Part shown: positions 35,423-42,409 of the stretch, piece by piece | Layout: every line of letters starts with the position of its first letter | Position numbering within the stretch: the first letter of the stretch is position 1 | Origin: Arthrobacter sp. Soil736 | Lineage (GTDB): Bacteria; Actinomycetota; Actinomycetes; Actinomycetales; Micrococcaceae | Reading direction: 5' to 3' | NCBI RefSeq assembly: GCF_001428005.1 | Contig: NZ_LMSB01000019.1 | Location: forward strand, 60,011 to 102,419 | DNA length: 42,409 bases | The notes under the pieces: generated by a model | What the model saw: the letters and a program-made list of their open reading frames with translations, nothing else | Databases searched by the model: none | Told to the model about the DNA's origin: nothing | Program-made: the position numbers and the translations under genes

Positions 35423-37090
35423 CTAGGACTCTATCCGGTCGTCTTCAAGAACGGTGAATCCTCGTGCCGTCAAGGCGTTCCGGAGCTCCACCCTGTCGTC
35501 GAGGGCAAGGTTGACTCCCTTGACCTCCTGCCATACTTCGTGTCCGCGCCCGGCTATGAGGATGGTGTCCTCCGGAGCCGCCAATTCGACTGCCTCTCGG
35601 ATGGCGGCGTCGCGGGGGAAGACCTCCATGATGCGGCAATCGAGCTGTTCTGCCTCTTTGGCGTCGGTTGCTCCGACCAGCACGTCCGCACGGATCGCCG
35701 CGGCGTCCTCATCGTGGGGGTCGTCGTCGCTGATGATCACGACGTCGGCAAGCCGGGCCGCTATGGCTCCCATGGCCGGCCGCTTCCCCTGGTCGCGCTG
35801 TCCGGTGGCGCCGAAAACCACGATGACCTTGGAGGCGGGGTCCGTGGACCGGACGGCCTCGAGGGCACGCGCCAAGGCATCGGGATTGTGCGCGAAGTCC
35901 ACCACGGCTGCGGGCTTTGCGGACACGAGCTGCATCCTGCCCGGCACGGCCACGGTGAAGGGGTCGCTGGTGTCCAGCGCCGCCTGGACGTCTGCCGCAT
36001 CCGCACCGCCTGCCAGCACCATGGCAAGCGCCAGAGCGGCGTTGGAGACATTAAATGCGCCGGGCAGCCCCGTGTGGACGCGCAGCTCCGTGCCGGTCCT
36101 GCCGCGGAGGGTGAATTCCGTGCCAAGGCCCCTTGGCCGCGGATCGGCCACGATCCAGTCGGCGTCGGGCGCCTCAACCGTGCCCGTCTGCCGGCCGCCC
36201 GGCTGCAGGGTGCCGAGGGTGGTGACCGGGAGCCCTGCCTCGGCGGCGAGACGGCGTCCCCATTCGTCGTCGACCGTCACGACGGCGGCGCGGGCGCGCT
36301 CCGCGGTGAAAAGCTCTGCCTTGGTCCGGAAGTAGTCGTCCATGGTGCCGTGCAGGTCCAGGTGGTCCTGGGTCAGGTTGGTGAATCCGACGACGTCAAA
36401 GACCACGGCGTCCACGCGGCGGAAGGACACGGCGTGCGAGGACACTTCCATGGACGCTGCATCCAGGCCGCGCTCCCGCATCAGGGCGAGCAGGGCATGG
36501 ATGTCGGTGGACTCAGGCGTGGTGAGGAGGCTGGGAATCGGTTTGCCGCCGGCCACTATCTCTATGGTGCCGATCAGTCCGGTCTTCTTGCCCAGTGCCT
36601 GCAGCAGGGCGTTGACAAAGTACGTCGTGGTCGTCTTGCCATTGGTGCCCGTGACGCCGAAGAGCGCGGGGGAAGGGCTGTCAGCGGCCTGGCTTCGGTA
36701 GATCAGCGCGGAAAGCCGTCCCACCACCGCGCGTGGCTGGTCCACTACGAGCACGGGCACGGAGATATCGGGCGACAATGCGAGGAGCCGGGCGCCGGCG
36801 TCGTCCGTCAGGACGGCAACCGCTCCGGCTTCGATCGCCGGAGTGGCGAAGTCGGCGCCGTGGCGGGCCGCACCGGGCAATGCGACGTACAGGTCTCCCC
36901 GCTCCACCGTGCGCGAATTGAGCGAGATGCCGGTAACGGGGACTGACGCCGAGGCTCCGGCCACAGTGACACCGACCGACTGGCCGATGACACCCAGCTC
37001 GACTGCGGCGACGGCCGTGGGCCGGAATCCGCTGAGGGACTCCTCTCCGTCCGGGGCATCGGCAGTGCCGGGGGCATTGTGCTCTGACAA
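35423..37090 (-). CDS. murE: UDP-MurNAc-L-Ala-D-Glu ligase, probably L-lysine-adding
   Basis: A ~555-residue ligase that adds the third stem-peptide residue. Uridine-site VPVTGISLNSRTVERGDLYVALPG, ATP loop [20 protein letters not shown], and TNLTQDHLDLHGTMDDY are clear. The amino-acid-selecting motif, DNPR in diaminopimelate enzymes, reads DDPH here (within ISDDDPHDED, 35714-35728). The Arg that contacts the DAP carboxylate is absent, which favours L-Lys, as in Arthrobacter-type walls. I start it at TTG 37090 because GGAG lies seven bases upstream; a GTG at 37126 would add 12 residues without a ribosome-binding site. A hairpin covers part of that site. The 84-bp gap to ftsI is the longest between ftsL and ftsQ. 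Confidence 0.95.
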   Translation of the reverse strand: MSEHNAPGTADAPDGEESLSGFRPTAVAAVELGVIGQSVGVTVAGASASVPVTGISLNSRTVERGDLYVALPGAARHGADFATPAIEAGAVAVLTDDAGARLLALSPDISVPVLVVDQPRAVVGRLSALIYRSQAADSPSPALFGVTGTNGKTTTTYFVNALLQALGKKTGLIGTIEIVAGGKPIPSLLTTPESTDIHALLALMRERGLDAASMEVSSHAVSFRRVDAVVFDVVGFTNLTQDHLDLHGTMDDYFRTKAELFTAERARAAVVTVDDEWGRRLAAEAGLPVTTLGTLQPGGRQTGTVEAPDADWIVADPRPRGLGTEFTLRGRTGTELRVHTGLPGAFNVSNAALALAMVLAGGADAADVQAALDTSDPFTVAVPGRMQLVSAKPAAVVDFAHNPDALARALEAVRSTDPASKVIVVFGATGQRDQGKRPAMGAIAARLADVVIISDDDPHDEDAAAIRADVLVGATDAKEAEQLDCRIMEVFPRDAAIREAVELAAPEDTILIAGRGHEVWQEVKGVNLALDDRVELRNALTARGFTVLEDDRIES

Positions 37091-37098
37091 GTGGATCT

Positions 37099-37122
37099 CC
37101 GTTGGTACTAGTGGACCAACGG
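37099..37122 (-). promoter_or_regulatory. Hairpin overlapping the murE ribosome-binding site
   Basis: CCGTTGGT (37099-37106) and ACCAACGG (37115-37122) form an exact 8-bp stem with an 8-base loop. On the minus strand the 3' arm ends in the GG of the GGAG ribosome-binding site (37097-37100), so the folded mRNA would partly hide it. Confidence 0.5.
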
Positions 37123-37174
37123 ACACGACAGAACGGTTTGTTCAGGTGCGCCGCGGTCTTTGTTAGCGGGCGTG

Positions 37175-38977
37175 CTACTTGGCGTACTGCGGCAGCCTGG
37201 CCGGTTCACCGGTGGACGGCGGAACGTTGTACGTCCGCAGTACCTGGCTCATGACCGAGCGGAACACAGGCCCGTTGGTGATTCCATAAATGGATCCCTT
37301 GGGCCGCTGCAGGACCACCTCAACAATAAACCGCGGATCGTCCATCGGCGCCATTCCCAGGATAGAAGCGGTGTAGCCGCAGAACCCGGCTGTTCCGTCG
37401 TCGCATGGCGATTCGGATGTTCCTGTCTTGGCGCCGACCCGGTAACCGTCGAGGGCCGCTTCCTTGATTTCGCCCTCGGTCACGGCGCTTTCAAGCATGT
37501 CCCGGACCTGTTTGGCTGTGTTTTTGGAGACGATCTGGCGGGACGGTTTGGCCGGCACCTTCTCTTCGCTGCCGTCCGGACTGATGTAGCTATCGATAAG
37601 CCGCGGCTGCAGCATGACTCCGTCGTTGGCAATTGTCTGGTAAGCACGCACGGTCTGCAACGTCGACTGGGACACGCCCTGGCCAAACAGGACAGTGTAT
37701 TGCTGTCGGTCATCCCACTGCGCCGCCGGAGTCAGAATGCCTTTCGCTTCAGCGGGAAGTCCGATGTCCGGCGCCTCCCCGATGCCGAACTTCTGCAGCC
37801 AGTCATGCCGCTGGTCCCTGGTCAGGCGGCTGCCCGCCATCACGGTTCCTGTGTTCATGGAGTAGCCGATGATGCCGGCGAGGGTCCGTTTCTCTGTTCC
37901 GTGGGAAAACGCGTCATCGAATTGCTGGCCGTCGATCACCAGGGACGGCGGGATCGTGAAGGTGTCCAGCGGGCTGGACTTGCCTTCCTGGATCAGCGCG
38001 GCGGTTGTGAGTGGCTTCTCCACGGATCCGGGCTCGTACGCTGCGGTCACGGACCGCACGCCCCGGTCCTTCGCCGCCACCTTGCCGGGATCGTTGGGAT
38101 CAGGGGCGTTGGTATCCGCCATCGCAATGATGTTGCCGGTCTTCACGTCGGACACGATGATGACGCCCCATTCGGCGCTGAGCTTGTCCGACTGGCTCTG
38201 GATCGCCTGCTGCGCGAAGTACTGGATATCGGAGTTCAGGGTGAGTTTGACGTCCTTGCCGTCCTGCGCCGGTGTCAGCTGGTCCACTCCCACCGGGATG
38301 CGGAGGCCGTCGGCGCCGATCTCAAACAGGCGCTTGCCCGGAGTCCCCCTCAGGATTTCGTCCTGGGTCTGTTCCAGTCCGGCCTGGCCTGTGGTGCCGT
38401 TCTCCAGGAAGCCCACGATGCCGCCGGCCACCGAACCGTTGGGGTAGACGCGCTTGCTGGTTCCTTCGGAGAGGATGCCGGGGATCTGCAGATTGGACAC
38501 GCGGTCCTCGACGTCTGGCTTGAGGTCCTTTGCCACGACGTAGTAGGTCCGCTCACCCGTGACGGCCTTCCGGACGTCCTGTGTATCCATGCCCAGGACG
38601 TCGGCGAGCTCGGAAATCCCCTGGTCCCGGGATACCGTAACCAGCTCTTCCTTGCCGTTTACCGTTTCAAGCCGCTTGAAGGATTCCGTCTTGGTGTTGA
38701 CAGCCTGGTCAACCGTGATGTTGTAGCGGATGACGCTGTTGGCCAGCACCGTGCCGTTTTCATCGACAATGCTACCGCGCTCCGCGGGGAGCACGGTGGG
38801 CCGCAACCGGTTATCAAGGGCGGCTTCAGCCATGCCGCCGACGTCGAGGCCCTGGACCAGGAAGAGCTTTCCGCCGACCACGAGGAGCAGGGCCAGCATG
38901 ATGCTCAGGCCGAGGCGGAGTCTCTTAGTGGCGTTTGGGACTTTCTGCCTGCCTGCCTTGCCGGTGCCTTGCGCCAC
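37175..38977 (-). CDS. ftsI: Septal penicillin-binding protein FtsI (PBP3-type, class B)
   Basis: A ~600-residue septal DD-transpeptidase. A short cytoplasmic tail and one membrane helix (about 22-42) are followed by the class B pedestal (RPTVLPAERGSIVDENGTVLA) and the transpeptidase domain. The catalytic motifs are SVEK in YEPGSVEKPLT (about 316), SMN in YSMNTGTV (about 370) and KTG in GAKTGTSES (about 517). A close cysteine pair sits next to KTG (SPCDDGTAGFCGY). There is no evident PASTA domain at the C terminus. I use GTG 38977, six bases after AAGGG, rather than ATG 38983, which is too close to it. It is 50 bp downstream of the ftsL-like gene. Confidence 0.97.
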   Translation of the reverse strand: MAQGTGKAGRQKVPNATKRLRLGLSIMLALLLVVGGKLFLVQGLDVGGMAEAALDNRLRPTVLPAERGSIVDENGTVLANSVIRYNITVDQAVNTKTESFKRLETVNGKEELVTVSRDQGISELADVLGMDTQDVRKAVTGERTYYVVAKDLKPDVEDRVSNLQIPGILSEGTSKRVYPNGSVAGGIVGFLENGTTGQAGLEQTQDEILRGTPGKRLFEIGADGLRIPVGVDQLTPAQDGKDVKLTLNSDIQYFAQQAIQSQSDKLSAEWGVIIVSDVKTGNIIAMADTNAPDPNDPGKVAAKDRGVRSVTAAYEPGSVEKPLTTAALIQEGKSSPLDTFTIPPSLVIDGQQFDDAFSHGTEKRTLAGIIGYSMNTGTVMAGSRLTRDQRHDWLQKFGIGEAPDIGLPAEAKGILTPAAQWDDRQQYTVLFGQGVSQSTLQTVRAYQTIANDGVMLQPRLIDSYISPDGSEEKVPAKPSRQIVSKNTAKQVRDMLESAVTEGEIKEAALDGYRVGAKTGTSESPCDDGTAGFCGYTASILGMAPMDDPRFIVEVVLQRPKGSIYGITNGPVFRSVMSQVLRTYNVPPSTGEPARLPQYAK

Positions 38978-39027
38978 GATCATCCCTTACTGCCTGCCTT
39001 GCCGGCTAGTCGCCGCATCCGTCCCAG

Positions 39028-39678
39028 TTACTGCCCCGGTGCTTTTTGTTCCGGCGCCGGGATGGTGCCTCCGTTGAGGACCGCCGCCGGCTTCGCTGCA
39101 GCCGCGGGGGTCTTAGCCTTCTTGCTGTCCGCGGACTTCTTGCTGTCCTCGGCCTTCCCGCTGCCCGCGGGCCTCCTGCTTTCCAGCGGATCGTTGGTGC
39201 TCGCCGGCGGGACAACGTTCAGCTGGCCCGGGACTGCCGGAGCGGCAATCACGGCACCTGCGGAGTCGCCCTTGACCGCCGGCTTGGCCTTTCCGCTGAC
39301 AGTCAATGTGGACAGATCAATCTGGCCCTTGCCGGTGGAAGCAACCATGCCCAATTGTGAGGCCTTGGCAGCGAGATTCTGGGGAGCCTCGAAGTTTTGG
39401 ACCTGCTGTGTCAGATCCTGGTTCTGCTTCGTGAGCGCCGTCTGCTCGCTGCGGAGCTTTACGAGCTGATACTGGGCCGTGGACACGGAGATATTGAGGA
39501 CCAGGACCGCCATGAGCGCCACCGCGAGCATCCCAAAGCAGAGAACCACGAAGGGAGCACGGCGTTTCCTGGGCATCGAGCGGACCAGCGACAGCGGGGT
39601 CCGCGCCTTGCGTGCGCTTTCCTCCTGAACGCTCCGGCCGGACGTGAGGGTGAGGTTCTTGACAGCTGCGGTGCTCAT
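39028..39678 (-). CDS. ftsL: FtsL-like divisome protein
   Basis: A 216-residue bitopic protein in the ftsL position between rsmH and ftsI. A basic cytoplasmic N terminus (1-41, ending MPRKRRAPF) leads to one membrane helix (about 42-63) and a short coiled coil (about 64-100, [26 protein letters not shown]), as in FtsL/DivIC. The rest (about 115-216) is an unusual Ala/Pro/Lys-rich extracytoplasmic tail with [12 protein letters not shown]. FtsL is poorly conserved in sequence, so the name rests on topology and context. AGGAG precedes ATG 39678, which overlaps the rsmH stop by four bases; a longer open frame to 40164 is an rsmH shadow. Confidence 0.85.
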   Translation of the reverse strand: MSTAAVKNLTLTSGRSVQEESARKARTPLSLVRSMPRKRRAPFVVLCFGMLAVALMAVLVLNISVSTAQYQLVKLRSEQTALTKQNQDLTQQVQNFEAPQNLAAKASQLGMVASTGKGQIDLSTLTVSGKAKPAVKGDSAGAVIAAPAVPGQLNVVPPASTNDPLESRRPAGSGKAEDSKKSADSKKAKTPAAAAKPAAVLNGGTIPAPEQKAPGQ

Positions 39679-40673
39679 GCGGCTCTCCTGGCTCTGATGC
39701 GTTCCACGGCGCGCAGCCGGGCTGAAGCTGCGCGCGAATTCTCCGCGATCTCGACGGCGGTAGGCACCTCGGTGCCTTTGGTCAGGGTCTTGAGTTCGGC
39801 TTTGTGCTCTTCGAGCTCCACCGGGAATCCGAGCGGAGCGGACGACTTGGAACGCGCCTGGAAGACGCTTTTGACGATCTTGTCCTCCAGGGAGTGATAC
39901 GACATGACGACAATCCGACCGCCCAGGGCGATGGCTTCCACCGCCGCCGGGACCGCACGCTCGAGAACTTCGAGTTCCTCGTTGACCTCGATCCGGAGCG
40001 CCTGGAACGTTCGCTTCGCGGGGTGCCCGCCGGATTTGGCAGCCCCCGCCGGAACAACAGCCCGGATGGTTTCCACCAGTTCGCCGGTGGTGGCGAAAGG
40101 CTTCACGGCCCGGGCCGCGACAATCCGGTTGGCAATGCGGCCGGCGAACTTCTCCTCGCCCCACTTGCGGATGATCCTGACCAGGTCCTCTTCGCTGTAG
40201 TTGTTGACCACGTCCGCCGCCGTCTGCCCGCGGCTGGTGTCCATCCGCATGTCCAGGGGCGCGTCGAAGGAGTAGGCAAAGCCCCGTTCGCGCTCATCGA
40301 GCTGCAGGGAGGAGACGCCGAGGTCCATCAGGATGCCGTGGACCTCGGGAATGCCGAGGTCCGCCAGGACATCGGCGATTTCGTCGTAGACCGCATGGAC
40401 AAGGTCCGTGCGGGCGGCGAAGGGCTTGAGGCGCTCACCGGCCAGGGCCAGCGCTTCTTCATCCCGGTCAATCCCGATCAGGTGGAGGTCCGGGAAGCGC
40501 TGGAGCATCGCCTCGGAATGTCCGCCCATGCCCAGCGTGGCGTCAATGGCCACCGGGGTCTCGCCCCGCTGGCGTGCTGCTTCGAATCCCGGTGCCAACA
40601 GATTAATGCACCGGTCCTTCAGGACCGGCACATGGCGTTCGGACGTAGGTTTGGCCTGGTCGTGTTCGTTCAT
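39675..40673 (-). CDS. rsmH: 16S rRNA (cytosine1402-N4)-methyltransferase
   Basis: A 332-residue SAM-dependent methyltransferase (formerly MraW) that methylates N4 of C1402 in the 16S rRNA decoding centre. [15 protein letters not shown] opens the protein, and the SAM loop is [16 protein letters not shown] (about 42-57). Other family motifs are [67 protein letters not shown] and [21 protein letters not shown] 40673 has AAGG close upstream. It lies 165 bp after mraZ; that gap contains an 8-bp hairpin (40747-40771) but no gene. Confidence 0.97.
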   Translation of the reverse strand: MNEHDQAKPTSERHVPVLKDRCINLLAPGFEAARQRGETPVAIDATLGMGGHSEAMLQRFPDLHLIGIDRDEEALALAGERLKPFAARTDLVHAVYDEIADVLADLGIPEVHGILMDLGVSSLQLDERERGFAYSFDAPLDMRMDTSRGQTAADVVNNYSEEDLVRIIRKWGEEKFAGRIANRIVAARAVKPFATTGELVETIRAVVPAGAAKSGGHPAKRTFQALRIEVNEELEVLERAVPAAVEAIALGGRIVVMSYHSLEDKIVKSVFQARSKSSAPLGFPVELEEHKAELKTLTKGTEVPTAVEIAENSRAASARLRAVERIRARRAA

Positions 40674-40746
40674 ACCTTCGTCCTTCCTGGAGCGCCTCGC
40701 GTGGTTTCTTGGGCCAGATCCCCATCCGCGCCTATCCTCATGGCGG

Positions 40747-40771
40747 CCTGGCTCCGGGGAAGTGAGCCAGG
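40747..40771 (-). repeat. Hairpin in the mraZ-rsmH gap
   Basis: CCTGGCTC (40747-40754) and GAGCCAGG (40764-40771) form an exact 8-bp stem with a nine-base loop. There is no T-run. It could be an RNA-processing or attenuation site between the two cistrons. Confidence 0.4.
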
Positions 40772-40838
40772 AAGTCGATTGGATGGGCGGCTGGAGATCT
40801 CGTCCAAGAAACAGGGTGGGATGTTTCGTGCCGGCATC

Positions 40839-41267
40839 TTAGAGAATGCCGGCGATGGGGTTGTCGGTTTCGGAGAAGGAGGTTTCCTTCTCCGCGAGGT
40901 ACTCATTCCAGGCGTGGGCATCCCAGATCTCAGCGCGGGTGCCGGCACCGATCACTGCCAGCTCCCTGCCAAGCCCTGCGTACTCCCGGAGCGCGGGAGG
41001 GATAGTCACGCGCCCCTGCTTGTCAGGCACCTCGTCCGAGGCTCCAGAGAGAAAGACCCGGATGTAGTCACGAGCTTGCTTATTGGAGATGGGAGCCTCC
41101 CGGATCTGCTCGTGAACGTTCGCGAATTCCTGCTCGCTGAAGACGTAGATGCAGCGCTCCTGGCCTCGCGTGAGAACAAGTCCGCCGGCAAGCTCCTCAC
41201 GGAACTTCGCAGGAAGAATGATCCGCCCCTTTTCGTCCAGACGCGGCGAGTGTGTCCCCAGGAACAC
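40839..41267 (-). CDS. mraZ: Transcriptional regulator MraZ
   Basis: A 142-residue DNA-binding protein with two SpoVT/AbrB-like swapped-hairpin repeats: [18 protein letters not shown] (about 9-26) and [18 protein letters not shown] (about 81-98), each with the family's D-x-x-G-R-x-x-x-P core. MraZ forms ring-shaped oligomers that bind several short direct repeats in front of the dcw operon and usually repress it. The start is GTG 41267. The predicted promoter upstream contains 10-bp-spaced AAGTGGAG repeats, so self-regulation is likely. It is the first gene of the dcw transcript. Confidence 0.97.
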   Translation of the reverse strand: MFLGTHSPRLDEKGRIILPAKFREELAGGLVLTRGQERCIYVFSEQEFANVHEQIREAPISNKQARDYIRVFLSGASDEVPDKQGRVTIPPALREYAGLGRELAVIGAGTRAEIWDAHAWNEYLAEKETSFSETDNPIAGIL

Positions 41268-41312
41268 GTCCCCACCGCCCGTCTGCCGTCAGAAGCCGAA
41301 CAACCCCCGCGC

Positions 41313-41352
41313 TGCCACTACCCTCTTACCGGCTCCACTTTACTCCACTTCA
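41313..41352 (-). promoter_or_regulatory. MraZ-type repeat operator at the mraZ promoter
   Basis: Reading the minus strand, adjacent decamers TGAAGTGGAG (41343-41352) and TAAAGTGGAG (41333-41342) are followed, in the same 10-bp phase after one skipped unit, by GGTAGTGGCA (41313-41322). Ten-base phasing of a short GTGG-containing repeat is the known architecture of MraZ boxes. Confidence 0.65.
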
Positions 41353-41364
41353 CCCCCCCGTCAA
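41337..41364 (-). promoter_or_regulatory. Predicted mraZ promoter (start of dcw operon)
   Basis: Minus-strand -35 TTGACG (41359-41364) and -10 TAAAGT (41337-41342) with a 16-bp spacer, giving a leader of about 60 bases. Both repeat units of the operator overlap this promoter. Confidence 0.6.
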
Positions 41365-41438
41365 CGCAACACGGGTATTTCTCTGTCGGTTGGACAAACT
41401 TGTTCCGCTAAATATCGCGGGTTTCGCGCGGGGGTGGG

Positions 41439-41446
41439 AAGTGGAG
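41439..41446 (+). repeat. AAGTGGAG copy upstream of the mraZ promoter
   Basis: The same octamer as in the mraZ operator, in opposite orientation, about 75 bp upstream of the -35. Confidence 0.5.
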
Positions 41447-41575
41447 GGAAAATCGTCGCGCCGGCACGGAAGCGGCAGCAACGACCGGCCCCTTCCATTC
41501 CACGAGCCACAGGCCCGGCGACGGACCGGATGCGCCGGCCGGACGTCGCGGCAGTCCAGGGCCGGAAACTCCAGG

Positions 41576-41608
41576 GTTAAAAACGAAAGACCCGCCGGAA
41601 GCGGGTCT
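41576..41608 (-). terminator. Terminator of the DUF3040 gene
   Basis: AGACCCGC (41588-41595) and GCGGGTCT (41601-41608) form an exact 8-bp stem with a five-base loop, and on the minus strand TTTCGTTTTT follows. It insulates the dcw operon from the gene upstream. Together with the AAGTGGAG copies, this accounts for the 442-bp stretch 41268-41709, which holds no gene. Confidence 0.75.
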
Positions 41609-41641
41609 CTTGTTCAGGCCTGGTCGTGAACCGGTGACGCT

Positions 41642-41698
41642 AAGTGGAGGCTGCGCAGAAATCGAGGTGGTGCGAAGTGGAGGTGGTGCGAAGTGGAG
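41642..41698 (+). repeat. Three AAGTGGAG copies including a 16-bp tandem duplication
   Basis: AAGTGGAG occurs at 41642-41649, 41675-41682 and 41691-41698. The last two lie in a perfect tandem duplication of GAGGTGGTGCGAAGTG (41664-41679 and 41680-41695). The array is between the DUF3040 stop and its terminator. Confidence 0.75.
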
Positions 41699-41709
41699 TG
41701 CCGGAAGGC

Positions 41710-42081
41710 TCAGGACTCCCCGCGGCGCCTTTCGTCCCAGCGCTCTTCGAGGCTGTTCATGAAGGAACTCTTGCCTTTTGACTTCTTGCCCCGTCCGGCA
41801 GTCTTTGCCTTGCCCGCCGCAGCGCTGCGCATCGTGGCAAAGTAGACCCCGGCCCCCATGACGACAAATCCGAGGACACCGACGAAGATGTTCTGCAGGG
41901 AAACCCCCACGAGGAGGAGCAAAACTCCTACCAGCGTGGCCAGTACGCCAATCACAATGTGCCGGGTAGACCATGTGCGGCCCGGATCCGAGCCCATGGA
42001 ATTGGCAAACTTGGGATCGTCCTCATGCAGTTGCCTCTCGAGTTGCTCGAGCAGCTTCTGTTCGTGCTCCGAGAGCGGCAT
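41710..42081 (-). CDS. DUF3040 family membrane protein
   Basis: A 123-residue small membrane protein of the DUF3040 family, commonly found upstream of mraZ in actinobacteria; function unknown. It begins MPLSEHEQKLLEQLERQLHEDDPKFA, the family's signature N-terminal helix. Two hydrophobic helices follow (about 41-61 and 65-84), and a strongly basic tail (KAKTAGRGKKSKGKSSFMNSLEERWDERRRGES). ATG 42081 is fixed by a near-perfect ribosome-binding site, AAGGAGG (42087-42093 on the minus strand), five bases upstream. Longer in-frame readings to 42342 have no family match. Confidence 0.94.
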   Translation of the reverse strand: MPLSEHEQKLLEQLERQLHEDDPKFANSMGSDPGRTWSTRHIVIGVLATLVGVLLLLVGVSLQNIFVGVLGFVVMGAGVYFATMRSAAAGKAKTAGRGKKSKGKSSFMNSLEERWDERRRGES

Positions 42082-42086
42082 CACGA

Positions 42087-42093
42087 CCTCCTT
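42087..42093 (-). promoter_or_regulatory. Very strong ribosome-binding site of the DUF3040 gene
   Basis: AAGGAGG on the minus strand, the best Shine-Dalgarno match in the window, five bases from ATG 42081. Confidence 0.8.
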
Positions 42094-42111
42094 AAGTAGG
42101 CCAACGTCCGG

Positions 42112-42127
42112 ACTGGTCGGGACCAGT
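42112..42127. repeat. Inverted repeat upstream of the DUF3040 gene
   Basis: ACTGGTC (42112-42118) and GACCAGT (42121-42127) are exact inverted copies with a two-base spacer, in the leader or promoter region of the DUF3040 gene. It is a possible operator. Confidence 0.4.
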
Positions 42128-42409
42128 TCTTTCTGCCACGTCAACGACCGGCATGCTGTACAGGTTCCCGGCCTCCCGACATTGGCAGATCCATGGATCC
42201 AAGCATACGGACGCGGGCGGGTCAGGTGATCCACACATGTCCAGACGTTCGAAATCTTTGTATATCTAAGGATAGTTTGTTGGGCGCCGATCTGAAAGAC
42301 GCCGACGAGACTCACCAATAGTGCTCGCGAAACGGGGTGCATGCCTCATTTGAGAAACGCTCGCGAAATCACGGGCCGCTACGGGCACGGCGGTGACGAT
42401 GAGGGATGG
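42128..42409. other. Intergenic stretch at the window end, no gene seen
   Basis: No open frame here resembles a protein. The part around 42255-42280 (TTTGTATATCTAAGGATAG) is AT-rich and may hold promoter elements. The flanking gene to the right is outside the window. Confidence 0.5.

Noticed and set aside
37160..39469. A 769-codon open frame on the plus strand opposite ftsI and the ftsL-like gene
   Set aside because: It is antisense to well-supported genes, matches no protein family and is explained by the third-position GC bias of the real genes.
42250..42409. A possible mobile-element end or new gene at the right edge
   Set aside because: Only a short AT-rich patch is visible, with no terminal repeat, transposase fragment or supported reading frame.

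Overview
The window is a GC-rich chromosomal segment from a high-GC Gram-positive bacterium, most likely an Arthrobacter/Pseudarthrobacter-type member of the Micrococcaceae. Four things point there: the lipA-DUF4191-glnA-glnE-glnA2-panB order typical of actinobacteria, a polyphosphate-type glucokinase, a division and cell-wall (dcw) cluster without ftsA but with sepF and wag31, and a MurE whose amino-acid-selecting motif is not the diaminopimelate type. No tRNA, rRNA, CRISPR array, insertion sequence or prophage gene was seen. This is core genome, and the interest lies mostly in regulation and in small protein features.

Region 1 (1-9.7 kb) holds the end of lipA, two small membrane proteins (DUF4191 and DUF3817), an RDD membrane protein, and the nitrogen block. 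That block is glnA (adenylylatable glutamine synthetase I), a GNAT acetyltransferase, a VOC-fold protein, glnE (the enzyme that adenylylates GlnA) and glnA2 (a GS-like paralogue without the adenylylation tyrosine). A four-half-site GlnR-type box lies upstream of glnA, and two strong tandem terminators follow it.

Region 2 (9.9-20 kb) holds panB, a 54-residue SPOR-like protein, map, ppgK, nrdR, hisD, a four-helix membrane protein, a flavin reductase-like protein and dnaE. nrdR has two NrdR-type boxes 32 bp apart, one filling the spacer of its own promoter. Many genes of regions 1 and 2 have a TANNNT hexamer exactly six bases before the start codon, which predicts leaderless mRNAs.

Region 3 (20-42 kb, all on the minus strand) is the dcw cluster. 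In transcription order it is DUF3040, mraZ, rsmH, ftsL-like, ftsI, murE, murF, mraY, murD, ftsW, murG, murC, ftsQ, ftsZ, pgeF, yggS, sepF, yggT, wag31, lspA and rluD. Several junctions are translationally coupled by 4- or 8-nt overlaps. Together these genes make the UDP-MurNAc-pentapeptide and lipid II precursors, build the septum, and supply the FtsZ anchor (SepF) and the polar growth scaffold (Wag31). The mraZ promoter region carries an unusually dense set of the octamer AAGTGGAG, a good candidate for the MraZ recognition element.

I did not find an unknown gene system. The best leads are the AAGTGGAG array, the leaderless promoter pattern, the nrdR and glnA operators, the hairpin over the murE ribosome-binding site, and the MurE DDPH motif.
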